A stretch of 64,000 nt of DNA from Paraphysoderma sedebokerense (GCA_025602915.1 JAHLJZ010000024.1:62001-126000), one strand, 5' to 3'. Positions 34,902 to 47,500 are shown, numbered from the stretch's first letter. Translations and numbers: made by a program. Notes: generated from the letters alone by a model not told the origin.

Positions 34902-36224
34902 ATGACAACGATTATTTGGAACCCACCGTTGGTTGATTATGGATACTCAGAATTGAATGATTATGATGAGCAATTGCAGGAGGTGATACGGATGATCAGA
35001 AATACATTAACGGGGGAGGTATCAAAATTAACTGGCAGCGCAAGATTGGAGGTTCGTTATACTTTTACATTTCAAATGCCAGCCATTGGCGTAAGAACTA
35101 TTAAAGAGAATTGAATGACCATATACAGTTGTAAGAGAGAAATGGAGCTAATCGAATCATTTATTTTCTTGTACTGGGTTTACGTTGATGTGTAGAAATG
35201 CGATTATCTCAAAAACCGGTTAAACCGAGCGAGACAATTACTCAAAAGTTATCAAGTCGAAATGAGAGAATTACCAAAAGATAAGACAGCACCCTATGAA
35301 GAGGTTCGTTATTCTACTATTCCGTGGCATTCTGCGAGACAGGCATCCGTGTGAATTAACATTATGCTCCAATTATGAACGGTCTCTTATTCTAACTTCA
35401 TCCTGCGTTTTGGTGGATAATAACACTTTTCAAATCAGCGAGCGAAACATTTCGATAATGAATTAGCGAAATTGCAACAAGATTTGAATTGGGCCGTTAC
35501 CAGTGCCGAACGCGACAATACACAACCAGGGAAACACGTTAAGAGTATGTCAACCTTCAGGGTTCTGAGTAATGGAAGAATCTGTAACACAAGAAAAGCT
35601 GACATATAATATCATTTGATGGTTGAAAAGATGTCGATGAGATGACAGGAAAAGAAATTACTTCAACAGCATTAAGTATTCAAGAACAAAGTTTACAAAG
35701 TACAGCTCGAACTAAACAAGTCATTGCCAATACACTTCAGGTATTACAGTTTTCGCACAATTCATTCACTAATGTTGCTTCTGACCTGGTTCATTTATGC
35801 TTGACTGTACTTTTCCGTTGAAAATTAGATTGGAGCTGAAACAACAGATGTGCTTAAGCAACAGTCGCAGCAAATTCAGAATGTGAGCAGTAATGTGGAT
35901 GAAGTGGAAAGCAATCTAAAGAGAGCAGACAAACAAATGAGAGCAATTTTACGGTTTGTGTCTTTGCTCTTTTTACTTTTACCAGTGAAACTGGCCTGAC
36001 TTCCTACTCATTCTCTCCATTCGCATCTTCCTACTTCAAACAACGAAATAGAAAACTAGCGACAGATCGTGTTATTCTGGTCTTCATTTTCCTCATCGTT
36101 ATCGGAATAGTGGCTGCGGTCGTTGTATCATATTTGAAACCGAACGATCGATTAAGTCAAATTTCACGAGACATTGGGAGAATTTTCAACACTAATCCTG
36201 TCAATGGTACTAGAACAACCTAGT
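34902..36224 (+). CDS. NPSN-type Qb-SNARE
   Basis: Tail-anchored Qb-SNARE resembling Arabidopsis NPSN11. Six or more exons: YGYSELNDYDEQLQEVIRM, then CDYLKNRLNRARQLLKSYQ, FDNELAKLQQDLNWAVTSA, the SNARE motif (STALSIQEQSLQSTARTKQ, IGAETTDVLKQQSQQIQNV, NLKRADKQMRAILRKLATD), a membrane helix (VILVFIFLIVIGIVAAVVV) and a short lumenal tail from SYLKPND. NPSN11 reads ATDKCIMAFLFLIVIG and then ends ...VNPNN. It is closer to NPSN than to Vti1, whose C-terminus lacks the ATD-to-P-N layout. The SNARE zero layer is Gln, in the Q-rich centre. NPSN proteins act at the plasma membrane and cell plate in plants; their role in fungi is not known to me. Confidence 0.82.
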
Positions 36225-36571
36225 ATCTGGTTGAAACCTCCCCTAGTTCCAGAATTGAAATCGATGAGCTTAATTATCCGTCGTCTAGGAAGACGAGGAA
36301 GGAACAAATAGACATTTAATGTTATTTATCTGTAAATAATAAATGGGTTAACGTAGAGCAATGATTTTTAAACCATACACCAGTTCCGCTTAAACAAATC
36401 GCAGAGGACGCTTTGTTTCCCCATTCTAATCTCGCACGTCTTCGCTCAAATGTTTTCAAATTCAAAGTATTCCCAATACCAATAATACACCGATATATTG
36501 AACCAGAATAACGGTCTACACGACTTGAGAACAATCTCGTTGACAGTCTCAGCTCATTTAACATTTTCAAT

Positions 36572-37304
36572 CTACAAGTTTGAGCCGTAGGCTTCGTGGT
36601 ACTTTTGTGACGCCAAGTATTCCTCCCATGAAATTTTACCACTGCCAAACAAAACAAATTCTCGTAAGACATTGAACAATCAACAAGTGTTTGTACCAAA
36701 GTAGAAATCATGACTTACTCATTGTCTAAATCATCTTCGTCTAAAACGTGGTCAATCATATCTGTAATTTCTTTCAATTTAACAGTATCAGCATCGTATT
36801 CATAATCTGTGAACGCCGCTCTCATTTCGCAACCTACGGTGTGATGATACACGAGAAATAACGCATCCATCAGTTGAACTTTCACAACTATTTTCACATA
36901 GTACACACGGTTAACAGACCATCTAGTTTTTCGTCTTCATCGTAATCGTGAAGTAAAAAGAAATAATATTGCTCGTCGTCCTGGGAATAGTCTGTGTGCG
37001 TCTTGTTCAATTCTTCTTCTAAATGTCTGGATGGGCGAGGGAAGTTTGTTGTCAGTTTCGGTGACAAATACAAATATATTAATTGGTGTAGAGCATCACT
37101 GCAGTTATTTCCATCAACTGACGAAAATGTAGTGTCCACATTGATGGGATAAGAATAACCGAATAGTTAGGGCTGCCCAACTCACTTTTTGGCGTCATCA
37201 ATAATGTAATTGCTCTTTGCCTGCTTAATTGAACCATCACTTTTTATGGAAGCGAGTGTTATAAAGAGGAAGAAGAGACAGATTAGGACTCTTGTGAGAA
37301 ACAT
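36572..37304 (-). CDS. MCFD2-like EF-hand protein of the early secretory pathway
   Basis: Small secretory EF-hand protein like MCFD2, the partner of the cargo lectin LMAN1/ERGIC-53. Exon 1 (37186-37304) has a signal peptide (MFLTRVLICLFFLFITLAS). Joining gives HLEEELNKTHTDYSQDDEQ, YYFFLLHDYDEDEKLDGLL, LKEITDMIDHVLDEDDLDN and DGKISWEEYLASQKYHE. MCFD2 has YFKMHDYDGNNLLDG, ELINIIDGVLRDDDKNNDG and IDYAEF. The second EF loop is complete (D-L-D-N-D-G-K-I-S-W-E-E). In the first loop the position-12 Glu is replaced by Leu, so it may bind calcium weakly. The intron between the hands is best placed at about 36833-36907, which gives LLTVCCEMRAAF. Confidence 0.82.
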
Positions 37305-37635
37305 TTCGTTTGATGAATTTGTTGGAACTGAGCGAGTAAGGCCGCTGTCCGAGGAAGTCCCGTATGAAGGGTGAACCGCGAGTGAACATCATGTGAATCA
37401 AATTATGGTGCGTTCTACGCAAAAGTGACATTCAGCACCCAAGAAATAGTGCATCATATGCCAAGAGGAAAGAAATGAAAATGTTAGAGTAGATATTTTG
37501 CAAAGTGGGGTCGCAGATTGATTAGAACCTTGATATATTCTGTACAATTAGTTTCATTCTTAACAAATATCAATAAATCTGATGTGCTCCGTCTACAAAG
37601 TGATATGTTCCACAATTCCCAGTTTCTTCACCGTA
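37305..37635 (-). other. Intergenic between two minus-strand genes
   Basis: 331 nt between the casein kinase 2 beta stop and the MCFD2-like start; nothing recognised. Confidence 0.45.
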
Positions 37636-38620
37636 TTAAGCTACTGGCCCATTAACGCCATCCATATTAACATCCTCTGGCTCAAGTCTTACTCCATTCC
37701 CGTTCCCTGCCCTCGTCCGCCTTTGCAACTCCGTTCTCACCTGATCCTGCAATCTATGAACTTTACTCACTTCGTGCAATTTAAAACCAAATATTCTAGG
37801 GACATATCGCTCCAACGTCGTCTTATCCGGAACTAACTGTGGGTAAACTTGGAATAACATGTGAGGAAATGACGATGTGAAGTAGGCACCATCCAAAGAT
37901 GCGTGACGGACGGATTTAGGATTGTAAACATCTTCACAGAGGGGACAATACAGTTTGACTGGTTTTAGATTCGGTGTATCGACTAGACCAACTGGAAGTA
38001 ACGGTTGTGAATGACACAACGCACGCGGGCATTTTCCGAAATCTCCCTGTTTGTACTTTTCAACCTATTTCAAAAGGATATGTTGTTAGAGTAGTCTCGT
38101 AGTATTCTTACAGGTTTTAGTGATGTACCATTTTGCTCAATCCTCTATTAGTTATGATATATCTGGCATGTATTAACCCATATAAATGTCGAGCGGATTT
38201 CTCAACTTCTTCCCTGGTTTCTTCATCAAGGTCGTCCGGATCTGTATATTGTAACAATAGGCAAATTTAATATCAAGATTTAAGGATCTTGAAGGCACCA
38301 ATACCCAACATCACAGATGGAAGAACCCCAATTCCCAAGATGTATTCCCATCCAATATTTCCCAATCCCATCCGTAGAGCCAAACAAATGCGTGAGAACG
38401 TTGAATGGTAAAACATACCACATTGATCACATATAATATCCAAAGCCTGGTTGTAGTAGGGCACTTCAGCGTTTAGGCCGGTTAAATTGAATCTGTCCAG
38501 GATATACTCCTCGTCCACCTCGCAAAAGTATTCGTTGCCTTTGACGGATAAAAAAGAGTCCACCCAGTATTTGCCGTAACTCGATTCGGAGTTATTAGAA
38601 TCGTCGAAATCTGACATCAT
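37636..38620 (-). CDS. CKB1: Casein kinase 2 regulatory (beta) subunit
   Basis: Regulatory subunit of the tetrameric CK2 kinase. It starts with two Met codons, then [37 protein letters not shown] and [18 protein letters not shown]. Next comes the acidic loop [37 protein letters not shown] and [19 protein letters not shown]. The second zinc half-site is [16 protein letters not shown], followed by the conserved [18 protein letters not shown] and FVPRLYGFK-like YVPRIFGFK. All four zinc-binding cysteines are present. The tail (about 40 residues after the core) is rich in Arg, Gly and Asn. Three exons. It is divergent with the RNF212-like gene, with about 200 nt between starts. Confidence 0.96.
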
Positions 38621-38821
38621 ATCTGCACTAAAAAACAGGATGAGACTGTGATTTAAGTTTTCAATCTAGAATTAAAGAGTGGCAATTTGGCAATTGTTTG
38701 GTTGTTTGCCCGAAGTCACGTGTGCATCACTGCTGACAACCTTTCGCGCGAATTCCCTCCATCACCAGGATCGCGCCACCCCGCATATTTCCGACCTTAG
38801 CAAAACGAAAATCCGCAAATC

Positions 38822-40429
38822 ATGACAAATCAACCAGACGGATTGGAAGAGTATGAATGGGTTCACTGCAATAGGTACATTTTCTCAGTTTTCCGTTGAA
38901 TAGTGTGCCATGAGTCCACCGATTGACATGTGCTCCGTTCGTTGATAGTTGTTTCCGTGATGTCACCCCATTCAGTCAGGCAAATCGCTCCTCGTCAGTC
39001 ATCGAAGTTCTATCCAGTTTTTCGGTGACTCAGTGCGGTCACTTTATGTGTGCCTATTGTGTGGAGATACAGCTGAAGAAGGATAACATCGTACATTGCC
39101 CAATCTGCTCAGCCGATTCTATGATAGCAAGTATCGTGATTGATGGCAAGGTAATTCTATAGAAATAGATTACAGTTATTTTTATAGAGTATTACTGCCA
39201 TCCTACTCAATGGACGCAGGGAAATGGCATTACAAGCTGATGTTATTGAAAGTGATCTAACATGTCTGTGGATTTGGTTTGAATGTCAATGTAGATACCA
39301 GATGATTTCGAGCGATACTTTACACCCGCTAGTATTCAATTTGAAAAGGCAGTGGAAGGGTTTCGTGTATGTACATACAATGCATCCTGAAAATGTCATT
39401 CTGATTCTTTGCCCCAGTTTCAACAGACGAATATGAACTCGCTGTTACGTTTTTTAAAAGACAAAGTGACTAGACAGAAGGAAGTGATGGATAAAGTAAA
39501 AACTGAATTGTTAGCAGCAAAAGATCTAAAACGGTACAAGACGGTATCTTGTCAGAAGAATGAGAGATCGTTGATTGCTAGACTCACGGTTCATTACCTC
39601 CTGAATAGGTCAGTTATACAGTTAGAAGAGGAGAACAAAAAACTGCGGCAAGAATTATCGCAGTTTCAGGCTAAAAATCGGCCATCTTCGTCGTATTCAA
39701 ACATGTCGCAGGTATGTTCGTTTTTGACGTCGGTTATCATGACATCCCACTGATTTTCAGCGCGTCATACCTACATGATTAAATCCGCTCTCTAGCGTTC
39801 AAACCTTCCCAACCCTCCTGGCAGGCTTTCTTTAAAACCCTCTCAGTCCCAGCAAAAGTCGCCGTCTGCCTTATCACTACTTTCCTCCCCTTCTCCGTCT
39901 CGTCAAAATAGTTACGTTCGGCGCCAGGGGTCGGGCATAAGGGTCAAAAAAGAAACTTACCCTTATCCGAATCCACACCCTTCTCTCGGTACTATTCATC
40001 CAGAACGTCGAACACAGCAAGATTACAGGTTGAGACCCGACAACCAGGAACCGCATTTCCAATCTCGCAGTCAATCACCTTATCAATTTCAAACTCAAAA
40101 AGTATATCAACCCAGTGACAGACCAGGAACAGGGTTCAGTTTGAATAGTGGTGTCGGAGGAACTTCATCCGGATTTGGAGTTTTACCAAAGGCATCCTTA
40201 ACCAGGCAGAATTGGAGAGACTACAGCGGCAGTACGTATTAGTCTTGACAAAAGTCTATTACAATGCTTAAGTCGAGTCTTTTATGTTGTACTCATACCT
40301 AATATCGTAGCTTCAACATCGCGACCAGGAACTGGGCAACTGTATGGATCTGACAACGAAAACAGACATGTGCCAATTGATTCGCTGAGTACCAATGCTC
40401 GAAACCCGGGTTCTTTCTTCAGCCGATGA
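38822..40429 (+). CDS. RNF212/Zip3-type meiotic RING E3 (SUMO/ubiquitin ligase)
   Basis: Relative of RNF212, ZHP-3 and Zip3, which mark crossover sites on meiotic chromosomes. Exons give MTNQPDGLEEYEWVHCN then SCFRD, FSVTQCGHFMCAYCVE and IVHCPICSADSMIASIVID. Human RNF212 reads MANWVFCNRCF, FSLTNCGHVYCDAC and CLICKA at these places. A segment IPDDFERYFTPASIQFEKA and a coiled coil (RFLKDKVTRQKEVMDKVK; IQLEEENKKLRQELSQF) follow. The tail is long, disordered and rich in Ser, Pro and Gln, ending NARNPGSFFSR. This order (RING, coiled coil, Ser-rich tail) is the family layout. About six exons. Confidence 0.85.
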
Positions 40430-41470
40430 ATTGTTATTGCTACTATAATATGTTTAATTGATTTAAGCCTTCAATTGTTGCTTGATTTATAATCCCAGAC
40501 TTAAGCTACCTTGCCACTAATGGTGCAGTTGGAAATGGGCGGATTGTAGATAGTTTCATTTGCAAATCAATGTATTGATGACGAAATAATACTAGTCTTT
40601 TCCACGTCGTTTTGATGCACACCGTACGGGGTGCTTTGAAAAAGTTTTAGGTTCAAGCAAGACCGGACAATGGGATCAACAAGCTAATTAAGGATCAGGC
40701 GAAATGTACGAGAATTTCGAAGTAGATGTGAATTCGCTAATGCCATGTGTTTTCGGAGGGCAGCCTCATCGAAGGCCGAAGCGACGATGACAATCAGAGC
40801 CTACTCTGAGGAAGATTTTAGAATCCTTCCATATGACGGAGGATATTTCATTTTTTTCTGGATGGAGGGACATATGCTATCCTTTCAGGCCGTGGGTATA
40901 CTGCGACAGGGCAACGTGCTGTCTGGCGGTAGTGTTGGGGACGCCGTTGTGGGATGTGGATTGTGGAGGAAATAAGCGCAGGGTGACAATGGGGCGAGAG
41001 GAGCGTCGTGTTTCAGCGGGCGCGCGCGAGAGAATCGCTCCGTCCTGTGACCCGCGCATCCACCTCCAATGCCTCGATGTTGGAATACAGCGTGCTTAAT
41101 ATCCTCCTCCATCATGTCCTGCGATTGTGGCCTTTTTTTTTATTTTCTGTCCTCTCCCTCCTCCGTCCTGTCCGTCTTCCTGTGCTCTCAATTTCTGCGT
41201 AGTCATTATCCGCATAGCTGCAGACGCGAGGTAACCTGCATCCCCTCCCTTCCGGCCCAGGGCTTCGTCCTTACTAACCTCCCCCGTCGTCTGTTGGCAG
41301 ATATCGCGATTCGAATTGGAATGGCATCACTGCTGATCTAAACACCCGAGACCCCGATTCCCTGTTTGGAAGTGAGGTCAAAAGCATATCCGATTGACGC
41401 TTGACCGTACTCTTCGTCCTCATACATCGCATACATTATCATAGCATCGTCCACAAAGTTGTTCACCGCC
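40430..41470 (+). promoter_or_regulatory. Long upstream region of the CON7-like gene
   Basis: About 1 kb without a supported gene. The second half (40.9-41.4 kb) is C/T-rich on the plus strand and more GC-rich than the surroundings, like a long fungal promoter or 5' leader. Open frames at 40745-41341 on both strands have biased composition and no family likeness. Confidence 0.45.
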
Positions 41471-42987
41471 ATGGCAAATTCAACATTCAAATTGGCACCA
41501 CTCACGATTAACTCGTCACCAGCTGTTGTCGGGCAAAACCAAAATCAGACGCAACAGAAAGCATTATCGTCAAGTATTTTAACTCAACCCATCTCATCAA
41601 TAGCAATGCAATCCTCGCCTCAGATTTCAATTCCTGTTGACGCAATACATCAACCACCAATGTTGTCCAACGTCCTCCAGTCATCGTCTCATTTTCAAGG
41701 ATTCCCCGGCTCAAGTGATCGTCAGCCAAACAATAATGGGCAGCCGACATCTTCAGTTGGTGCCCCCTTAGCGGCAAACCATTCCCGCTCAATCTACGAT
41801 CCTTTCTATCCGCTAATTGCACCTATTAATCCTTCTTCCGATCAGCCTGTCCCGAAAAAACGGACTCGGCGAAAGTACGATGAGATTGAAAGAAATTATA
41901 AATGCAGCTGGCCTGGTTGTACCAAAGCTTACGGTACATTGAATCATTTGAACGCACATATTGTGATGCAACAACATGGGCAAAAGAGATCTCCAGAGTA
42001 TGTATTTCTTTTGCTGGCAATCTGCCAGGCTGCGTCTCTAACTTATCCTTCTGACGTTACAACAGAGAATTTCGTGAGATGCGAAAAAAATGGAAACAGC
42101 AAAAGGAAGAAGAAAGGAAGAGGAAGGAGGAAGAAGGCATCAGAAACAGCAATCAATATCATTTCCCGACGAATTCACTTTGCCGTCCGGTCTCTTATTC
42201 CGAACTCCCGTACTCTGGCCAATTCTACAGTCAAACGGGACATCAACAACAGATAATGAATATGTCGCTCAATGCGCCGGCCCAATTCACTCAGCAATCC
42301 CAACTTCATTTTCCCGTCCACAGCAATCTTAATCCCGTTGCAGGTCCATTACAGCATGTAATTCAGTCGAATCCGAATGGCGCCGTTCCATCCCCGGCAG
42401 CAGCGGGCCTTCAACATCTCACCATTTCAAACGAACGCGTTCATCCGTCATCTAATAACCAGTTACAAAGAATTAATTTTCCAGCTCCCTTGCCCACACC
42501 TGACATCACACCCGCGGCATCACCCAAAATTAATTTACACACAGAGTCTGTTGTCCCTCAGATGAAGCAAAACAGTTTGAACGCAGCAGTGGATCAAAAG
42601 TTCATATCGTCCATTCAAGATCATGCTTCCTTTCAACAGCAGTCTGTTCTTTTACAAGCCCCAATGAACACTTCTCAGACCATCAACATTGGAACCTTGC
42701 CCTCACCATCATCCGCAATGTCCAATCCCTCAGTCCTGTACGATCAAAGATCTTATACTATGAATCCAGTAAATATACCAAATGATTTCGTCCCTACGTG
42801 AGTTTGACAGAAATCTCTAACTATCTAATAGTATAATAGATACAACGATCCGAACACTAATGGACCCTACTTTGGCGTTCAAAATATCTATACAAATACG
42901 AACCAAAACAATGGCATAGGAAGGGAATCTACAGCAAACGATACTATGAATAGAATAATGAATATTGCCGAGTATAAGCCTTATTGA
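41471..42987 (+). CDS. CON7-type C2H2 zinc-finger transcription factor
   Basis: Single-finger regulator of the CON7 group known from filamentous fungi, where it controls conidiation and morphogenesis genes. After a Ser/Gln/Pro-rich N-terminus comes KKRTRRKYDEIERNYKCSW, then PGCTKAYGTLNHLNAHIVM, QQHGQKRSPE and, across a short intron, EFREMRKKWKQQKEEERKRK. Ascomycete CON7 has DYKCNYPGCNKAYGTLNHLN, the same Lys-Arg-(S/T)-Pro-Glu and the same charged helix. The C-terminal half is low-complexity (Gln, Asn, Pro, Ser). Three exons; the last ends RIMNIAEYKPY. The start is the first ATG, MANSTFKLAPL. Confidence 0.9.
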
Positions 42988-43331
42988 GCTAATGTTATCC
43001 GGACGTTTCGCATGTTAGACGGACCGGATAAAATAGATGTATATTTTGTATTCTGCACTTACGCGCGGATTTAATCTGTTATTGTACTATAAGTAATATG
43101 TTATTTCAAGTTAGAGGAGTATTCAACATGTAATCTTTCGTTTTCTTCAGCAGCAAGAGATTTGATGGGGCATTGATTCCGTTTATTGTCCTTACAACAA
43201 GCGCGTCATCGTCCCGTTGGGCCAGTTGACAACTTTCATCCTGCGATTCCGCATTACGACCCCCATGTTCGAAAACTTTTTTCGGACTCCATTCCTTCTG
43301 TTTCTTCTCACTTCAATTGAAACAATCCAGA
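42988..43331 (+). other. Intergenic, CON7-like gene to membrane protein
   Basis: 344 nt, terminator and promoter; nothing specific recognised. Confidence 0.45.
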
Positions 43332-44402
43332 ATGAGTGAGCTCGATGCAGGGAGCTCGATGGCGTTTATCGTGCTTAGTCTTCCCGGGTTTTCCCTCTGT
43401 TCCTACCTCTTATGGTGGACTTACTTTTCGCATAGACAACATCCAAATACGTTTAGGAAAGCATTAATATCATCTAGTTTTCTGATGAGTTTATTCAATG
43501 TTATTTTTACACTTTCTCAATTTATCGAAAAATGCCATAGAGAAGACTCCGTACAAAGTCCAGTCACTTTCAACGCATGTCCGACTGCATGGTTAAAACT
43601 CATAATTGTCATCTTATCTATTTCTACTTTATTCGTTATGTTTGTCTGTATGGTCCACTTTGCGGCTAAAGTACTCAAGTTCTCAAACATGCGGCTCCCC
43701 CGGTGGAGTTTTAATGCCGTTAAAGCTTTCGGTGGAATTCTAGCTCTAACTTACTTTGGTACAAGTCTTGCTGTTTTGGTTACACCGGCCAATTCCTCGT
43801 CACTCTCTGAATTAGCCGCTGTCAGTAATGCATTTTATAAAGTACTTTCCGGCTTCAGTTTTGTGATGGGCTCGGCAGCTGCGACGATGGCGCTGAAATA
43901 CGTGATATACGTGAAGAGTAGATTACGGACGCATCCAAGTTCGTTCAAATCGTTGCCAAAAGCAACTTCTACCAATACTGGAAATATTCAAACCAATCAA
44001 AATAATCAAAATATGCTGCCACCCAATGAGCAAAGAGATGAGTATATAAAGAATATAGCTACTTGCATCGTTGCTTTTTGGGTGTCTATTATTTGTCATA
44101 TTATTACTATCTTCGTAGCGCTCCCTTTTCCGTTCTCGGCTCTTCGCATTTCGTTTTTGACGTTGACATTCGCATCCGTTACTGGATTTTTAATTAATAC
44201 CCTTGCACTCATTAAATGCTCCCAAACTACAGTGGGTCCTGCCGCCTCAAAGAACAATTTGAGTGGAGTTGGAAGCGGAGCAGCGCAAAAGTAAGATTTT
44301 TGCCCAATTTCTTGCTTTGGCTGAGGATTAAATATGCACTCCTTTTTCCCTCATAGATCGATGGACCTATCAGTTGGAGTCTCTTCAAAAACCCAAACAT
44401 AG
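43332..44402 (+). CDS. Seven-helix membrane protein of unknown family
   Basis: Two exons; the second is only about 45 nt (SMDLSVGVSSKTQT-stop). The first has seven clear hydrophobic helices: AFIVLSLPGFSLCSYLLWW, LISSSFLMSLFNVIFTLSQ, WLKLIIVILSISTLFVMFV, AFGGILALTYFGTSLAVLV, VLSGFSFVMGSAAATMALK, NIATCIVAFWVSIICHIIT and ISFLTLTFASVTGFLINTL. A Gln/Asn-rich loop of about 40 residues lies between helices 5 and 6, and the tail is short and polar. The layout is receptor-like, but I see no GPCR class motif and assign no function. Convergent with the channel gene, 137 nt away. Confidence 0.8.
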
Positions 44403-44539
44403 AAGAATGTACTTAATTTGAAGTTCGCAACATTCAAGTGCGCCTCAATGTAGATAAAATATGCAAAAAGAATACATATTAATTTCATTTTATTGCGCGC
44501 TCTGGCAATACTGTACAAACGCGCAAAAAGAATATTGCT

Positions 44540-47500
44540 TTAGGATTTCGGTCCGCCGAGAGAGCTATTCCTGCCCAGGGATATACCAAATCCATCCCTA
44601 GTTCCACCTCTCTTTAAAGTTCCTTTATCAGCACTTATGACAACTCCTGCAGTACTATCTAGTTGACTCACATGCTGAGTTGACGCTGCCGCTGATGAAT
44701 AAAGTTGCGAGATCTTAGCCTTACTGAAAAATCCTTTGCTAGGAACCTTGATTTTGGTGAGCTTTGTATTGGAACTTAACATTGCGGCAGCTTGATCCTC
44801 TGCTTCCTTTGCTTTTCGGATCCGTTCTGCTTCCTCCGCGGCTTTCCGTCGTGCATCTGCCTCTTTCTTTTCTTGAATAGTTTTTTGTATCACTTCTTTT
44901 ACTGTCGGATGATGGGACAGGATTGCATTGAAATCTTCTTTCGAAAGCGCGCATAGTTGTGTGATGGCGTTCGTTCGTGCTGTCGCGGTACGGCGACAGT
45001 CTTCGAATAGAGCAATTTCTCCTGTAGCATCATAGTATTAGTCCAAACGAATGTAAGCAAAAGGATGTCGATATCATGGCCTACCAAAGAATGCTCCAGT
45101 TTTTAAGGTCACGATGATTTTGGATTCGTCGCCTGTGAGAATATCAACGCTACCTTCCCGTAAAAAATACATTTCCTTTCATTCACGGGTTACTCCGTTG
45201 AACGTCAAATTAGCAGAAGTATACCGTTCAACTCACATTACCACTATCTCCTTGTTTAAAAATATAGAAATTCGGCGGAACCGTGATGGTCGTTATATGG
45301 GTCGCAATGGCCAGTTTGAAACTGTCATCGGTTGACTTAAAAATTGGAACCGCGGATATCAAGTCGTAATATAGGAACAGGCATATCTCATGATGCAGGG
45401 TTCTCGGCAAGTGACCGAAGAATTTTTCCACGTCCACTCCTCGTCGTTGGATCCAGCCGAATTCCTCATGCTGCAAAACTTTTTCCTGTAATTTAGCAGG
45501 AAATCGGTTGGAAATCATGTGATGTTTCAAACCAGTGAGCATAAAGTTCCGCTGCTCGGCTAGCAAATTAAAGCTTTTAATCCGTATTCGCTTAATCGAG
45601 ATTAGGCACAATACTTGACATACCTGCTTGATCCAGCGCAGCTTTGGAATCCATAACCCTAATAATCGCAGCTATATTGCCAAAAATTGAGCCATAACAT
45701 ATTGCTCCGATCAAGATTTCGAAAATAGCGAAGTATATTTCAGAAAGGAGATCAACATCGCGGAACACGAAGAATAAGGCTCTCTGTCCATAGTAGCTGC
45801 AGAGAACTGTTAAAACATTTGGAAGAGATAAACCATCTGTACAGCAGATACGTACAAATTCCTGGGATATCGATAATAAAAGGGATAGGGTATTCCATTG
45901 GGATCTTTGCTTAGTTGTGCTTTATCAATCCATCTATTTGATTCCGTCAAATTGGTCTCAATAAGCCAAAATATGCAGCTATTGACATGAGCGAGATAGA
46001 CGAATACAATCATGTTTTTTAGTAATCGTGAAATAGCGACGTGCATGCGCGGAAGACTGAATTCGATAAAGCGGGTGGTAGATCTTCGAGTTCTCAAGAA
46101 TCGAACCAGTAGTAGGTAAGCCCACGTATTCAGTATTGGCGGAATGTTACTTCATCCGACGATAATACTCAGTTAAGGTTATGCAGACGAAAGATATTAA
46201 AAGAATAGTAAAAGCACATACGATGGTGAATAATCCCATCTTGCCTCAGACGAGTTCGGAGGGAAAATCGGGTTCCGACACACGATGGAGTTGCGAGTAA
46301 AATCTTTCGTCCCCAGTTCCATTATCAATGGGATAATTTCAATGGGAATACTGCCGATAACTTCCCACCACCCTTGCCTAGTATACAAATAATGCAATCT
46401 TCTTTCGTGTGCTTTTATGACAGGCTGCCCGTATTGATCATTCACAGGTCGATGAAGATTGAGCAAAACGTCGATTAACAGAAGCAAATCGATTAGAAAA
46501 TATATTGAAATCTGTACTAGTGTCGTGTCGCATATATACGCAAGAACATATGGAATACTGATCAGGTTATCTATGAAAATCAATTAGTTAAGGCTAGTAA
46601 AAGGCATCTCATACAATCAAAGACTTACAGAAATCAAGGAGACATATGATTGCGTCCGTAAAACCCCAAAATTTGCAGGTTGGAGTCTTATATAAATAGA
46701 TGAATCTCGACTTAAACCAATGCCACAGAGGATCTAGATACGATTCAAAATTCTGTTTCAGTTTTTGAAATAACTCAGAAAAGCAATAGCGTCTCCTTCT
46801 TCTGGTAGCAAATATATTGTCGATCGCTTGCTCCAACTCATCAGGAGAGCTCTTAATAACTTTAAGACTATCTTTCTGGTCTAAATGTGGAATATCATTT
46901 TCTTTTGATGGGACTATAGGTGTCGCATCGGTTTTTGATGGGTGCAATATAGGTTCGCCGATTAACAAGTTGGAGTTCCCCCGCGGCAGCAAAGATTGAG
47001 ATTGGACTAACTGCGATTTCGGATCACTTGGATCGGATCCTACAAGATCAGAGTCGGTACGCAAAATCGCGGCCGATTTGGTGATGCGTATAGAAGGTTG
47101 GTGGTCAATTAATGGAGCTGTAATCTGGAGAGTTTGTGGTTCCGAAAGGGAAACTGAGCCATCAACGACATTTTGCCCCAAATTCGCGAAGCTGGTATTG
47201 AGGGAGCGAGTAGATTGAAATACTTCATTTGTCGGATCATCCTCGACAGAAGCGTTGTTCTTGTTAGTCGGATCTGAAATACTTATGTTAGATCCCATTA
47301 TTTTGTTTAAACTAGCCCATATTGGTGCATCGGTAGGCTCTTGCGGATAATTCTTGTGAGCCTTTGCCATACTCGACAGTGTTGCGAGAAAGCTGTCGTT
47401 TGACAAAGATCTATCCGAAGCATATTGGGAAGTCGTTTTTGCCGATAACGGTTTGGGGTCTCCCGATTTCGCTGAATCAAGTTTACTGATGTCCGAACCA

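Noticed and set aside
36322-36711. 129-codon minus-strand frame downstream of the MCFD2-like gene
   Set aside because: Reads through the intron and 3' region in another frame; the real last exon (DGKISWEEYLASQ) overlaps it.
40745-41341. Possible gene in the GC-richer region before the CON7-like gene
   Set aside because: Frames on both strands are short and biased; the stretch looks like a long promoter or leader.
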